Part shown: positions 11,732 through 27,050 of the stretch, one piece after another
Numbering within the stretch: position 1 is the stretch's first letter
Layout: the number at the start of each line of letters is the position of its first letter
Assembly: GCF_040807025.1 (NCBI RefSeq)
Contig: NC_090980.1
Coordinates: forward strand, 372,001 to 436,000
Length of the DNA stretch: 64,000 nt
Source of the DNA: Struthio camelus
Lineage: Eukaryota; Chordata; Aves; Struthioniformes; Struthionidae
Direction: 5' to 3'
Notes under the pieces: model-generated
What the model was told of the DNA's origin: nothing
Database searches by the model: none
The model's input: the letters and a program-made list of their open reading frames with translations, nothing else
Made by a program: the position numbers and the translations under genes

Positions 11732-14700
11732 CTCAGGAGGGGCCAGTGACAGGTCCCACGGCGTCTCCTGGCAGCACCTGGCTCCGCTCGGCCCCTGGGC
11801 GCCCCTCGCCTGTGGGGAGGGGGACAGGATGGAATGGGGGGACATAGCCTCAGTTGAGGGGGGGGGGCAAGCTGCCCCCCCCCAACTGGGGAGAAACTCC
11901 CTGTAGTCAGCATGTACCTGGGGCCCCCCACTATCCCAGCATGCCCCACTGCAGACCCCCCTGTATCCCAGTGTGCCCCAGGGCACTGTCCTCCCTGCTA
12001 TCCCAGCATGCCCTGCTCCAGACACTCCCCCCCACACACACACACTCTATCCCAGCATGCTGTGGGGTGCTGCCCCCCCCCCCAACTATCCCAGCATACC
12101 CCACTCCAAAACCCCTGGTATCCCAGTGTGCCCCAGGGCACTGCCACCCCCCACTATCCCAGCATGCTGTGGGGTGCTCACCGTGGGGGGCCCCAGGGGC
12201 ACAGCCCCGCAGGTGGGGGGGCACCAGGGTGCTGTTGAGGGAGGGCTGGATGCCCAGCTCTGGGGGGGGGACAGGGGGTCAGGGGGGTTATGACCCCCCC
12301 AGCCCCCCCGTGGTGCTGGTGGGGGGGGGCTGGATGCCCAGCACTAGGGGAGGTACAGGGGGGTCAGGGGTCCTTACCCCTCCAACCCCCTAGAGCCCCC
12401 TCAGAGCCAGCAGCCACCCCCACAACCACCCCCAGCCCCAAAACCTCCCTCTGCCCCCCCCATTGCCCCCCAGAGCCAGCCACTGCCCCCCACAACTCCC
12501 CCAGGACCAAAACCTGCCTCTGCAGCCCCCAATTCCCTCTATTACCCCCCAACTGCCCCCCAGGCCCCCCACAAGCCCCCCCCCAGGACCCCCAGAGCTA
12601 GCAGCTGCCCCCACAACTTCCCTAGCCCCAAAACCTGCCTCCCCAGCCCCCAATTCCCTCTATTGCTCTCTAACTGCCCCCCATGAGCCCCCCCAGACCC
12701 AGCAGCTGCCCCCACAACTACCCCCAGCCCCAAAACCTGCCTCCACAGCCCCCAGTTCCCTCTATTGCCTCCCAAATGCTCCTCAGGCCCCTCCGTGAGC
12801 CCCCCCAGGACCCCCAGAGCCAGCAGCTGCCCCCACAACCACCCCCAGCCCCCAAACCTGCCTCCCCAGCCCCCAATTCCCTCTATTGGCCTGCAACTGC
12901 CCCCCAGGACCCCCAGAGCCCCCCCCCGGCCCCCACCGCCGGGGCTGAAGTTGAAGAGGGGTGGCAGGTCGCGGCCGCTGGGCAGGCGGGCAGCGGGCAG
13001 GCGCAGCTCGTCGAAGAAGGGGTCGGCGCAGGCGGCAAGGGGGCCGAGGCGGCTGTGCGGCGTGTACTCCAGCAGCCGCCCGCACAGCGCCACTGCCTCA
13101 GGTGGAGTCCGCGCCTTGAACACCTGTGGAGGTGGGGGAGATGGGGCTGTGTAAGTGCAGGGGGGCCACCCCATGCCACCCTCCACCCACTGTCCCCCAC
13201 CTTGGCCCAGGGGTGCGCCTTGATCTGCGGGAACTTGAACTCGGTGTAGTTGGGGTTCATCTCCCGGATCTGCTCCCGCGTCGGTGTCCCCAGCACCTGC
13301 GCAAGGCCGTGCCAGGTCACATCGGCGTCACCCCCTTCTTCCTCCTCCTCGGCCTGCCCAGGACGCCTGGGCTTGCTGGGGGTGGGGGGTTGGGGGTCCC
13401 ACCTTGATGATCTCCACTAGCTGGTCCACGCCGCTGTCCCCAGGGAAGATGGGCTGCCCCAGCAGCAGCTCAGCCAGCACGCAGCCTGCCGACCAGATGT
13501 CTGGGGAGGCAGAGGGGTGAGGGGGGGCATGGGGCAGGCGCTGGGGCTGTGGGGCGGGCGCCGGGACAGGCACTGGGGCTGTGGGGTGGGCGTCAGCACT
13601 GGGGGGCAAATGCAGGAGCGGGCACTGGAGCTGTGGGGCAGGTGCCAGGGCCATGAGGTGGGCGTGGGGTGGGTACTGATGCCATGGGGCAGACACTGGG
13701 TGGGTGCTGGCCCTGGGGGGCAGGCGCTGGGGCCATGGGGAGGCCACAGGGGCCGTGGGGTAGATGCAGGGGTGAGCACTAGGGCGGTGGGGTGGGTTGC
13801 AAGCTGGGTGCCAGGGCCGTGGGGAGGCTACAGAAGCTGTGGGGTGGGGATTGGGGCTTTGGGGCAGGTGTGGGGTGGCCACAGGGGCTGTGGGGGGAGT
13901 GCCAGGGCTGTGGGGTGAGCACTGGGGCCGTGGGGCAGATGCAGGGGTGGGCAGCAGGGCCACGGAGCAGGCACTGAGGTGGGTACCAGGATTATGGGGC
14001 TGACACAGGCCGGGTATCAGAGCTGTGAGGTGGGCACTGGGGGCTGTGGAGCAGGTGCCAGGGCCATAAAGTGGACGCTGGGGCCATGGTGGGGGGTGCC
14101 GTGGGGCCTCACCTATGTTGGAGGTGTAGTCGGTGGCACCAAAGATGAGCTCGGGGGCCCGGTAGTAGCGGGAGCAGATGTAGGAGACGTTGGGCTCCCC
14201 CCGCACCAGCTGCTTGGCGCTGGGGAGGGTGGGGGTCAGCGGCTCCACCGGGAAGGAAGGCCGGGAAGGCCCCCCGAGTGCCCAGAGCCCCCCCAGAGCG
14301 CCCCGTCCCACCTGCCAAAGTCGCAGAGCTTGAGCACAGCCGTGTCGGGATCCACCAGCAGGTTCTGGGGTTTGATGTCGCGGTGGCAGACACCCTGCGA
14401 GTGGATGTAGGCCAAGCTCCGGAACAGCTGGTACATGTAGACCTGGGGGCCGAGACCCCCCCGCCACTGTCAGCGCCGTGGGGCAGCCGTGGGGCAGCCG
14501 TGGAGCAGCCAGGCTCACCTTGACGTAGAAGACGGGGATGGTCTGCTTGGCCTTGGAAAAGTGCCGTGCCACCCGGTACACTGTTTCGGGCACAAAGTCC
14601 AGCACCAGGTTGAGGTAGACCTCGTCTTTCTGCTGTGGGGATAGCGGATGAGGCCGGCTGCCCCATGGTCCCCTTATTGCCCCCCACAGCCAACCCATGG

Positions 14701-15504
14701 CTTCCTACAGCCCTCTACCTTGTCGCCGGTAGAGTAGAAGAAATAGCGCAGCCGGACAATGTTGCAGTGATCCAGTTTGCGCATGATCTGCAGCTCGCGG
14801 TTCTGCGGTGGTGCAGGGAGCCAGGGTGAGCACAGTTTGGGGGGGGGAAACACCCCACAGCCCCCCTCCCCCGCCACGTCCCCCCTTGTCACCTTAAAGC
14901 GTTTGTCCTGCAGCACCTTCTTGATGGCCACCAGCTCACCCGAGTCGGCCAGCCGGGCCTGGTAGACGACACCGAAGGAGCCATTGCCGATCACCTTGAT
15001 GTCGGAGTACGAGACCTCCTGGGGCCGGTCGGGGCCCTGCCCGGGGGTAGCCACCACCGTGCTCACCTTCCCGCCGTCGCCTGGGGGGGAGACGTTAACG
15101 GTGCTGGGGGGGGACACCGCGGAGGGGTGACCGGAGGCCACCGGGGAGCAGGACCCTGGGGGAAAAGGATGGGGGTAATGGCATTGGAGGGGACACCGAG
15201 AAGAGGAACCAGGAGGAAGAGGCAGGAAGAGCGATTAATAGCACCGGAGGGAGCCCGGGGGGCGGTTAGCGGCACCGGGAAAAGGAGGGGAGAGCCCCGG
15301 AGCGGCGGAAGGGCCGCGGCGGGGCCGGCACTCACGACCCAGCTTGATGCCCGGCGGGAAGGCCCCGCCGCCCGGCGCGGGCCCGGCCTTGGCGCCGGTC
15401 TGCGCGGCGGCGGGCGGCGGGGCGGGGCCGGAGCCGGGCGCGGCGTCGGCGAAGGAGCTGGCGCGGGCGCGGGAGGGGCCGGCGCCGCCGCCGCCGCCGC
15501 TCAT
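11732..15504 (-). CDS. GSK3A: GSK3A, glycogen synthase kinase-3 alpha
   Basis: Eleven coding exons in transcript order: 15336-15504, 14893-15080, 14719-14802, 14519-14629, 14312-14442, 14113-14219, 13403-13500, 13201-13296, 12937-13123, 12182-12259, 11732-11808 (1326 bp, 441 aa; human 483). A constitutively active Ser/Thr kinase of glycogen, Wnt and insulin signalling. The N-terminus [20 protein letters not shown] keeps the AKT-phosphorylated inhibitory serine (human Ser21, RARTSSFAE). The glycine-rich alpha-specific extension is shorter than in mammals and more Pro/Ala-rich. Kinase motifs are complete: P-loop [17 protein letters not shown] lysine, [16 protein letters not shown], and the activation-loop tyrosine in [17 protein letters not shown]. 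The C-terminal lobe runs through [29 protein letters not shown]. Exon 10 ([17 protein letters not shown]) is solid; the last exon (ending [10 protein letters not shown]) is diverged and least certain. Intron lengths are small and minisatellite-rich. Confidence 0.95.
11925..12181. repeat. CATGCCCCA/ATCCCAGC minisatellite, GSK3A intron 10
   Basis: Units of 30-60 bp repeat TATCCCAGCATGCCCC and TATCCCAGTGTGCCCC between GSK3A exons 10 and 11. Confidence 0.75.
12400..12930. repeat. 100-120 bp tandem repeat, GSK3A intron 9
   Basis: About four to five units contain, in order, CAGCAGCTGCCCCCACAAC, AGCCCCAAAACCTGCCTCC and CCCCCAATTCCCTCTATT. CAGCTGCCCCCACAAC recurs near 12602, 12702 and 12822. Read along the GSK3A transcript it is G-rich. 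Confidence 0.85.
13505..14098. repeat. minisatellite filling GSK3A intron 6
   Basis: Degenerate units of about 20-30 bp with the core GGGGCTGTGGGG followed by CAGGTGC, GGGCGC or GCACTGG variants run across almost the whole 609-bp intron. Confidence 0.8.
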
Positions 15505-15641
15505 GGCGAGGCCGCTGCGGGGCCGCTCGCTGCTCTCGGGCGGCGCCGCAGCCGCGCCGGGCCCGCCCCGCCCCCCGTCGCAGGGGGCGCCGGGAAACCG
15601 AGCCCGCGCGCGCCGCGCCCTCCGCCGCCGCCACCCGAGCC

Positions 15642-16013
15642 GTTGCCGGGAGACGGGCGCGGGGCGCGCCGGGAAATGGAGTCGGCGGCGGCTTTCGCGC
15701 GGGGCACGCCGGGAAATCGAGCCCACGCGGGAGTTGCCGCCAGGCTGGAGCGCGAGGCACGCTGGGAAACCGAGTCTGTGGGCGCGTGGCCGGGAGACGG
15801 AGTCCGCGACGGTTTTCGCGCGCAGGGCACGCCGGGAAATACAGCCGGCCGGGGAGGGCGTCACCTGGTAACCGCTTGCGCGAGACACGCCGGGAAATAG
15901 AGTCCACGGGCTCGTTGCCTGGCAACCGGGCGCCCGAGGCACGCCGGGGAGGAGAGTCCACGGGCTCGTTGCCTGGTAACGGGGCGCGCGCGGGGCACGC
16001 CGGGACGGCGCTT
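15642..16013. promoter_or_regulatory. GSK3A upstream array: ZNF143-type sites plus RFX X-boxes
   Basis: Seven units spaced 40-70 bp carry CACGCCGGGAAA plus TGGAGTC-like ends (near 15666, 15705, 15758, 15828, 15886, 15940, 15996). Read on the minus strand they resemble the ZNF143 element GACTACAATTCCCAGCATGC with CpG-type changes. The last three units contain X-boxes GTCACCTGGTAAC (15860-15872), GTTGCCTGGCAAC (15914-15926) and GTTGCCTGGTAAC (15968-15980) at exactly 54-bp steps; an imperfect relative is GTTGCCGGGAGAC (15642-15654). Factor binding is inferred from motif match only. Confidence 0.6.
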
Positions 16014-16040
16014 CTCCCGGCGTGCCCCGCGCGGGCCGCG

Positions 16041-16119
16041 ATGGCGGCGGCGGCGCTTCCCTGGCCCCGGGGTCCCGTCGTGGGTCGGGGGGGGGGGGGG
16101 CCGGTCCGAGCCGCGCCAG
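16041..16119 (+). other. possible divergent first exon opposite GSK3A
   Basis: On the plus strand an ATG (16041) in a good context (CCGCGATGGCGGCG) opens MAAAALPWPRGPVV and reaches a consensus donor CGCGCCAG|GTGAGG after 16119. It faces away from GSK3A across the array of RFX/ZNF143-type sites and would run antisense into the ERF 3' UTR. No downstream exon was recognised, so it may be a divergent noncoding transcript or chance. Confidence 0.25.
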
Positions 16120-16169
16120 GTGAGGAGCCCCCCTCCGACAGTGGGGGAGGGGGAACGGCCCAGAAAAGC

Positions 16170-17348
16170 GACCAAACTGTGAAAGTTTTATTGGTTATTT
16201 CCTTTATACATTCTTAAAATGAAACCGACGCCCCCGCCCCCGCCGCCCCCCCCGGTATGTACAAGAATTTCAATAAGGCTTCAGATAAACCCTCCCTGTC
16301 CCCCGGCCCCCCCCACCTGGTGCCCTGACCCCCAACCGGGCTCTGCACCCCCTTGCCCCGTCTAGGGGGAGGATGGGGGGGAGGCTGGAATTGAGGAGAA
16401 AAAATGTTAGTTCAGGCCTCCGCCCCTGCCCTGGGGGTGCTGTGGGGGGGGGAAAGGCCTGGGCCCCCCCCCGTCCCATGGCGACAGTTCATCAACAGGC
16501 ACTTAAGAAACCCTCGAGCCCCCCCCACCCCCCCCGCGGTGGGTCGGGCCATGCCCACCCACCCATTTTTTTGGTTATATAAAGCCATTTGTACAGGGAA
16601 ACCCCCACATGGGGCCAGAGTGGGGGGGGCATTTCACCCCCCCCAGCTCAGGATCGGACCCCCACAGCCCTTCCTCTCCGTGCGTGGGGGCAGTCAGTTC
16701 AGCCCTGGCAGAGACTGGGCATGCTCAGCCCCTGCCAGGCCCTGGCCTCACGCTCTGGTGGGGGGGCACACCTCCCCCCCCCAGCCCCATGTCAGATTTC
16801 AATGACAAAAACCGTATTTGTGCTTAAAAAGCCCCTTTTTTCACCTGAGGGGGGGGTGGGAGCCCGGGGCGGGAGGGGGAGATGTGCCCCCCCCCAAGGC
16901 TCCCCCCCAAGTCCTTTCCCCAGAGCCCCCAAAGGCAGAAGGGTTTAAAGAAACAAGGGGAAATGGGGAAGGTTGCAACGAAACGAAAAAGCCCCGAAAG
17001 CAGTGTGGGGGGGGGCTGTTCCCTGCGCGTAAACCCACCATGTCACCCCCTCCCTTAAAACAGAGCCCCTCTGGGGGCTGCGGCAGCCTTAAAAACAGCC
17101 CCCAGAAGATAAGTCAGAGGGGGGAGAAGGATTATGTTCTCTCCCTCCCCCACCAAAAAAATTTCAATTTACAGATCGGCGGAGCCGGCGGGAAAACGAG
17201 AGCCAACGCCGAGGAGCAGAAATCTCTGAGTTAAGGCAGCAAATCAATGAGTCCCGGTTCGTCACATGTGTGCGTGTGTGTCCCCCCCACGACCCCCGCC
17301 CCCCCCTCACCCCCCGCCACCTTGGCCGTGCTGGGGGGGGGGGTGCAA
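16170..17348 (-). other. ERF: ERF 3' UTR with poly(A) signal
   Basis: The minus strand AATAAA (16187-16192) lies about 1.16 kb beyond the ERF stop. The stretch has many G and C runs and no other reading frame worth calling. The poly(A) site is only about 160 bp from the upper end of the GSK3A promoter array. Confidence 0.75.
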
Positions 17349-22870
<5,522 letters not shown>

Positions 22871-23062
22871 GGCTCCGCGCGCTGCAGCCGCCGCCGCCGC
22901 CGGGTCGGTGTCGGGCTCGGCCCCCCCGCCGCCCCCCCCCGCCGCCGCCGCCCCCCGCCCTCCCCGCCAGCCCGGGACGCCCACGCCCCCTGCTCACGTC
23001 ACCGCCGCGTCGCCATGGACACTAAGCCCGCCCCCCTCCCCCTCCCGCCACCGCCTCCCCGC
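22871..23062 (-). promoter_or_regulatory. ERF: ERF promoter
   Basis: A CpG-dense, TATA-less block lies directly upstream of the ERF start codon; on the minus strand GGTGACGTGAGC (about 22994-23005) is a CRE-like half palindrome. The leader is GCCGCC-rich. The transcription start is inferred to be within about 150 bp of the ATG. Confidence 0.5.
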
Positions 23063-23139
23063 CCGGCCACGCCCACGGGGGGAGGGGAAGGAGGGGGCGC
23101 TTAAAGGGGCCGCGCGGGGAGGGGCGATGGGGCAGAAAG

Positions 23140-23275
23140 GGGCAATGGTGTAGGAGGGAGGCACATGGGGCAGGAGGGGGCAATTGGGGACAACGGGGTC
23201 CATGAGGCAGGAGGGGGCAGATGGGGAGGGGTGATTGGGACAGTGACATCTGGGGCAGGAGGGGAAAGGGGGTCC
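23140..23275. repeat. short GGGGCA-rich minisatellite upstream of ERF
   Basis: Degenerate units of about 25-30 bp built on GGGGCAGGAGGGGGCA and TGGGGCAG. Confidence 0.6.
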
Positions 23276-23474
23276 CCATGAAGACCCCTTCTGGGATCTG
23301 GGCTGAGACCCGACAAAGCTCATGACATGCAGGCCCGGCGTGTTCCACACGCAGCCGCAGGGCCAGGCCAGGAGGCAAAGGCCCCAGCACGCGAGGCCCT
23401 GGCATGAGCGGCCCCCGTGGGGGGTAATTAACCTCCCAGGTTGTTTTGCCTCGTTTGTGCTGGCGGCTGATGCA

Positions 23475-23880
23475 ACTCCCCAGCGCCCGTGCACCTTGCT
23501 GGGCCGCTTGCACCCCCGGCCCTTGCACGTGCCCGAGCACCAGGCCTTGCGCACACCCGTGCACACACCCTTGCACAGGGCCTTGCACGCACCCCTGCAC
23601 CAGGTCTTGCACGTGCCCTTGTCCAGGGCCTTGCATAAGGCTTTCTGCGTGCCCTCACATGTGCTATTGCACGGGGCCTCGCACGCACTCTCACACAGAG
23701 CCTTGCATGGAGCCTTACACAGGGCCTCGCACGCATCCCAGCATGGGGCCTTGCACTGCCCTCACACGTGCACTCGCACGCTGCCTTATGGGTGCCATCG
23801 CACAGGCTGTCACACGCACCCCTGCACCAGCTCTCGCATACATCTCTTTGCAGGACCTTGCACGGGGCCTCGCATGCGCG
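23475..23880. repeat. CCTTGCACG minisatellite, ERF/CIC intergenic
   Basis: About 15 degenerate units of 20-35 bp with GGGCCTTGCACGCACCC or similar cores. Confidence 0.85.
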
Positions 23881-23970
23881 GGGCCAGGGCTGAGCCGGGA
23901 GGCCGGAGGCGGCAGCGGGCGCCGGCTGGGGGCCGCGGGCCGGGGCTGGTGCCGCCAGGGCCGGGCCCCG

Positions 23971-24206
23971 GGTTATAAATAGGCGCCGTATAAATAATGC
24001 AGCTTCCCCGACTATAATTATCGGCTGGAAGTTTGCGGTGCAGGAGATGCATTAAGCGGCTACCCCTCCCCCCCACCCCAAATCCTGCCCATTTACCCCG
24101 GCCAGGGGAAACTGAGGCACGAGGGGCACTGGGCCCCCTCACACGAGGGCCGTGCAAAGCCCCGCCGGGCCCAATTAAAACCTTATCAGAGCCCGGCTGA
24201 TAACAG
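23971..24206. promoter_or_regulatory. AT-rich intergenic control element, MEF2- and GATA-type sites
   Basis: Within a GC-rich desert this block holds TTATAAATAG (23973-23982, perfect MEF2 consensus), TATAAATA (23989-23996), CTATAATTATC (24012-24022), CAATTAAA (24172-24179) and an inverted pair of GATA sites, CTTATCAG (24182-24189) and CTGATAAC (24197-24204). A short MIR-like piece (GGGGAAACTGAGGCACGAGG, 24106-24125) lies between. The clustering suggests a conserved enhancer between the head-to-head ERF and CIC genes. Confidence 0.4.
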
Positions 24207-24254
24207 GGTGGGGGGGGGCAAAAGCCGCTCTTAAAGGGGCAGCGCAGCCCGGGA

Positions 24255-24545
24255 CCTCCCCCCACGCCGTTGCACGGCGCGCGTTCCCACCCCACGCCTG
24301 CGCGTGCCGCGTGCACGCGCCCGTACGCAAACCCCTCGGCAGTGCGCGGCACGAGCGCACAGGCCGCGCGTGCACCCTTTCCCCCCTATGCTGTTGCACG
24401 GCACATGCACGCCCCAGTGGGCCCGCCCCACGCGGGCGCAGCCCACGCCGTTGCACGGTGCACGCGACCGCCCCGCGCCGCTGCACGGCACGTGAGCTCG
24501 CCCCATGCGCGCCCGCCCCACGCCGCGGCAGCGCGCGCCGCTCGG
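24255..24545. repeat. CGTTGCACGG minisatellite
   Basis: Degenerate units with the core CACGCCGTTGCACGGCGC and GCGTGCACGC. It overlaps the edge of the CIC-L CpG-rich region. Confidence 0.75.
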
Positions 24546-24560
24546 GGCGTGCCAGTGCGC

Positions 24561-24623
24561 GTGCGTGCGCGGGGCGGGGCGGGGCGCGCGGGGGCGGGGC
24601 GGGGGCGGGGGCGGGGGCGGGGC
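24561..24623. promoter_or_regulatory. GC-box (GGGGCGGGG) array
   Basis: At least seven overlapping GGGCGGGG motifs in 63 bp on the plus strand, able to bind Sp/KLF factors and to form G-quadruplexes. Four CCAAT boxes follow (about 24715, 24744, 24795, 24863). Confidence 0.55.
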
Positions 24624-24967
24624 TCCGGCAGGCTCCAGCGTGTCACACACGCCCCGCGTGCGCTCCTCCCCCCTCCCGCTCTCCTCGTTCCCCGTCCTGC
24701 CGGAGGCGGGCGGCGATTGGCCCGCGCTGGCACTGCCGCCACCCAATGGGAGCGCCGAGCGGTGACCTCATCCCTCGGCCGCCCCGGGGGCAGATTGGCT
24801 GGCCAGGGCCCCGCCCCCGGGCCCCACGTGGGGAGTGTGGGGGGGTGCCCGGTCCGGCCTCTGATTGGCCGGGCGTCTGTCGGCGGCGGCTCCGCTGTTG
24901 CTGAGGGGAAGCGCGAGGGGCCCGGACGGGGCGAGACGGGGACCGGGAGAGGCCGCCGGGTGAGCTC

Positions 24968-25003
24968 ATGCATATGCTAATGAGATGCAAATGACATGCA
25001 AAT
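24968..25003. promoter_or_regulatory. octamer (POU) array with 11-bp phasing
   Basis: ATGCATAT (24968), ATGCTAAT (24974), ATGCAAAT (24985) and ATGCAAAT (24996) lie within 36 bp. The last three start exactly 11 bp apart in the form ATGCWAATGAS, one helical turn each. The two ATGCAAAT copies are perfect octamers. The surroundings are CpG-rich promoter DNA upstream of CIC-L. Confidence 0.6.
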
Positions 25004-25153
25004 GGAGCGCCCCCGGGAGGGGCGGGGGCGGGCGGGAGGGGAGCGGGGGGGCGCGGGGAGGGGGCTGCTGTCCCCTCCCCCCTCCCCGAGGAGTTGGACT
25101 CCCCGGCCCTGAGGGGCGGGAGGGGGAGGAGGAAGGGGAGGGGCCTCCGCGTG

Positions 25154-25580
25154 GCATGCCGGGACCTGTAGTCCTTCCCGCGCGCCCAAGCCGGGGGCGG
25201 TGCCCGCGCGGGACTACAACTCCCAGCGGGCCGCGGTGCCGCGGGGCCTGACGGGAGCCGTAGTCGCTTCCCTGCCCGGGACACCTGAAGGCAGGGGGGG
25301 CCGCTATCGCCACCTCTTGCGAAGCCCCGCTCCCGTCAGCCCCCGCGCCGCGCTGCCGGCAGGGAGAGGTGCGAACTACAACTCCCGGCAGGCTTCGCGC
25401 GGGGCATGCCGGGAGCCGCGGCCACCTCCCCGGCCTGCCAGGCGGCCGCGGAGGACCACCTCTCCCAGGCGCCCTTGCGCGCCCCTTCCCGCATCCTCGC
25501 TGGGGCATGCTGGGAGCTGTAGTTCTCGCCCACCGGCTTAGGCGGCGCCGCTCCCGCGAGGAACTACCCGTCCCGGCAGC
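25154..25580. promoter_or_regulatory. CIC: cluster of ZNF143/THAP11-type sites (SBS) upstream of CIC-L
   Basis: At least six matches to ACTACAATTCCCAGCATGC in both orientations: 25154-25174 (GCATGCCGGGACCTGTAGTC), 25212-25232 (GACTACAACTCCCAGCGGGC), about 25247-25265, 25374-25393 (AACTACAACTCCCGGCAGGC), 25403-25418, 25504-25524 (GGCATGCTGGGAGCTGTAGT) and 25559-25579. This is the motif of housekeeping promoters bound by ZNF143 with THAP11/HCFC1. A donor CGCCAG|GTAAAC after 25620 could end a noncoding first exon of CIC-L. Confidence 0.65.
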
Positions 25581-25675
25581 CGCCGCGCGGCCCCGCGCTT
25601 CCTCCTCGCGCAGCGCCAGGTAAACAAGTCTGGGCCTAGCCTCGCCCCGCCCCCACGGGGCCTCCATTGGCTACT

Positions 25676-25901
25676 GTATACGCAGCACCTCCCCGCGGCC
25701 CCCAGCCGCGCCTTCTCATTGGCTACTGTAAGTGCCGCTCGAGGGCGGAGGGGCGGGCCGCGCCGCGCAGCTGTCCCGCCCCCGCGAGGCGGCGGTTGGC
25801 CGGCAGGAGTGACAGTCTGAGGGGGCGGGCCGAGACCGGGCCGTGCTGCGCGCCGGTTGGCCGCGCCCGCCGCCAGTCGGGCGGTTGTGGCCGTCGATTG
25901 G
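25676..25901. promoter_or_regulatory. CIC: CCAAT-box cluster of the CIC-L start region
   Basis: ATTGG cores at 25676, 25718 and 25897. The first two share CATTGGCTACTGTA and are 42 bp apart, a local duplication. NF-Y binding is inferred. Confidence 0.45.
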
Positions 25902-26589
25902 CCGGCGCCGCCAGCTGGTCCAGATTCATTCACCATTTTGTCGGTTGGAGTAAAAGGGGCTCGGAGGGGCCCGAGAGGGGCTCGGGCTGGACCATCCCGC
26001 GGGGGACAGGGGGGGCCGGGCTGTACCAACCTCTCCGCAGAGCGGGGGGGAGCGGGCTGCGCCAGGCTCCCCCCTCGCACGGCGCGGGGGGGGCGAACAG
26101 GTAATGGGGGGGGCACTGGGAGGTACCAACACCCCCGAAACTGGGGGGAGGGGGAAGGTTGGGACGTACCAACTCCGCCCCCTCAAAAACTGCAAGGGGG
26201 AGCGGTAGGGGGGCACCGACACCCCCAAAACGGGAAGTGTCCCAAAACCTCCAAATAGTGGGTGTCACTATTAGGGACCGACCCCCCCCGAATTTTTTTT
26301 TGGGGGGGAATGGCCAAAAGTACCCCCCCGGGAGGGGGTTGCTGGGACATACCACCCCTCTCCGGGAATGGGGGGGTTGGGGGCCCCCCGGGGTTACCGG
26401 GCAGGGGGGCAGGAGGGACCACCCCACTGGCTGGGGGGGCAGGATCCACCCAGTCTTCCCTGAGGGGGACCGGGGGGGTGGTTGTGGGGGGGTCACGGAG
26501 AGGGCAGACATGGCCCTGTGACGGGGCTCTGGGCCCGGGGGGAGAGACCTTGCTGGGCCGGGCCTGGGGAGCTGCGAGCAGGGGCCAGT

Positions 26590-27050
26590 GTCCCCCCTGC
26601 CAGGAACCAGTGCCCCCCAAGGGGTCGATGTCCCCCCCGAGGGACCAGGTGACCCCCCCAGGGGCTGCTGCCCCCCCCCAAGGTGCCTCCAAGGGGCTGC
26701 TCCCCCCAAGGGATTGGTCCCCCCCCACACCCAGGAGCCACTCCTGGGTGATGGTCCCCTCCTAAAGGTACCAGGACCCCCCCAAAGGGGTTCGTCCCCC
26801 CTCAAGGGGCTGTTCTCTCCCCCAAGGTGCCCCCCCATGATACCATTCCCCCCCCAGGGGGCAATTCCCCCCCCAAGGGGCTAGTCCCCCCCCCAAGCTG
26901 CCCCTAAGGGCCAATTTCCCCCCCTGATGATGATCACCCCCCTCCAGGGGCAATTCCCCCCCCCCAAATGCCTGATTCCCCTCCCAAGATACTAGCCCCC
27001 CACTAGGGGCCACCCCCCCATATTCTCCCCCCCCCCACCCCGGTGTGCCC
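26590..27050. repeat. CCCCAAGGGGC minisatellite before the CIC-L coding exon
   Basis: Degenerate units of 20-30 bp with partly palindromic CCCCCAAGGGGCTG-like cores, in the presumed intron between the CIC-L leader exon and the coding exon (acceptor CTCTCCCCACAG ends at 27132). Confidence 0.7.

Noticed and set aside
13328-14698. 456-codon open frame across GSK3A exons and introns
   Set aside because: It joins true kinase exons with minisatellite introns read as low-complexity His/Pro peptide; the GT-AG exon model fits the kinase exactly.
24968-25003. tRNA or histone-gene promoter reading of the octamer array
   Set aside because: No histone coding sequence or tRNA A/B boxes lie nearby.
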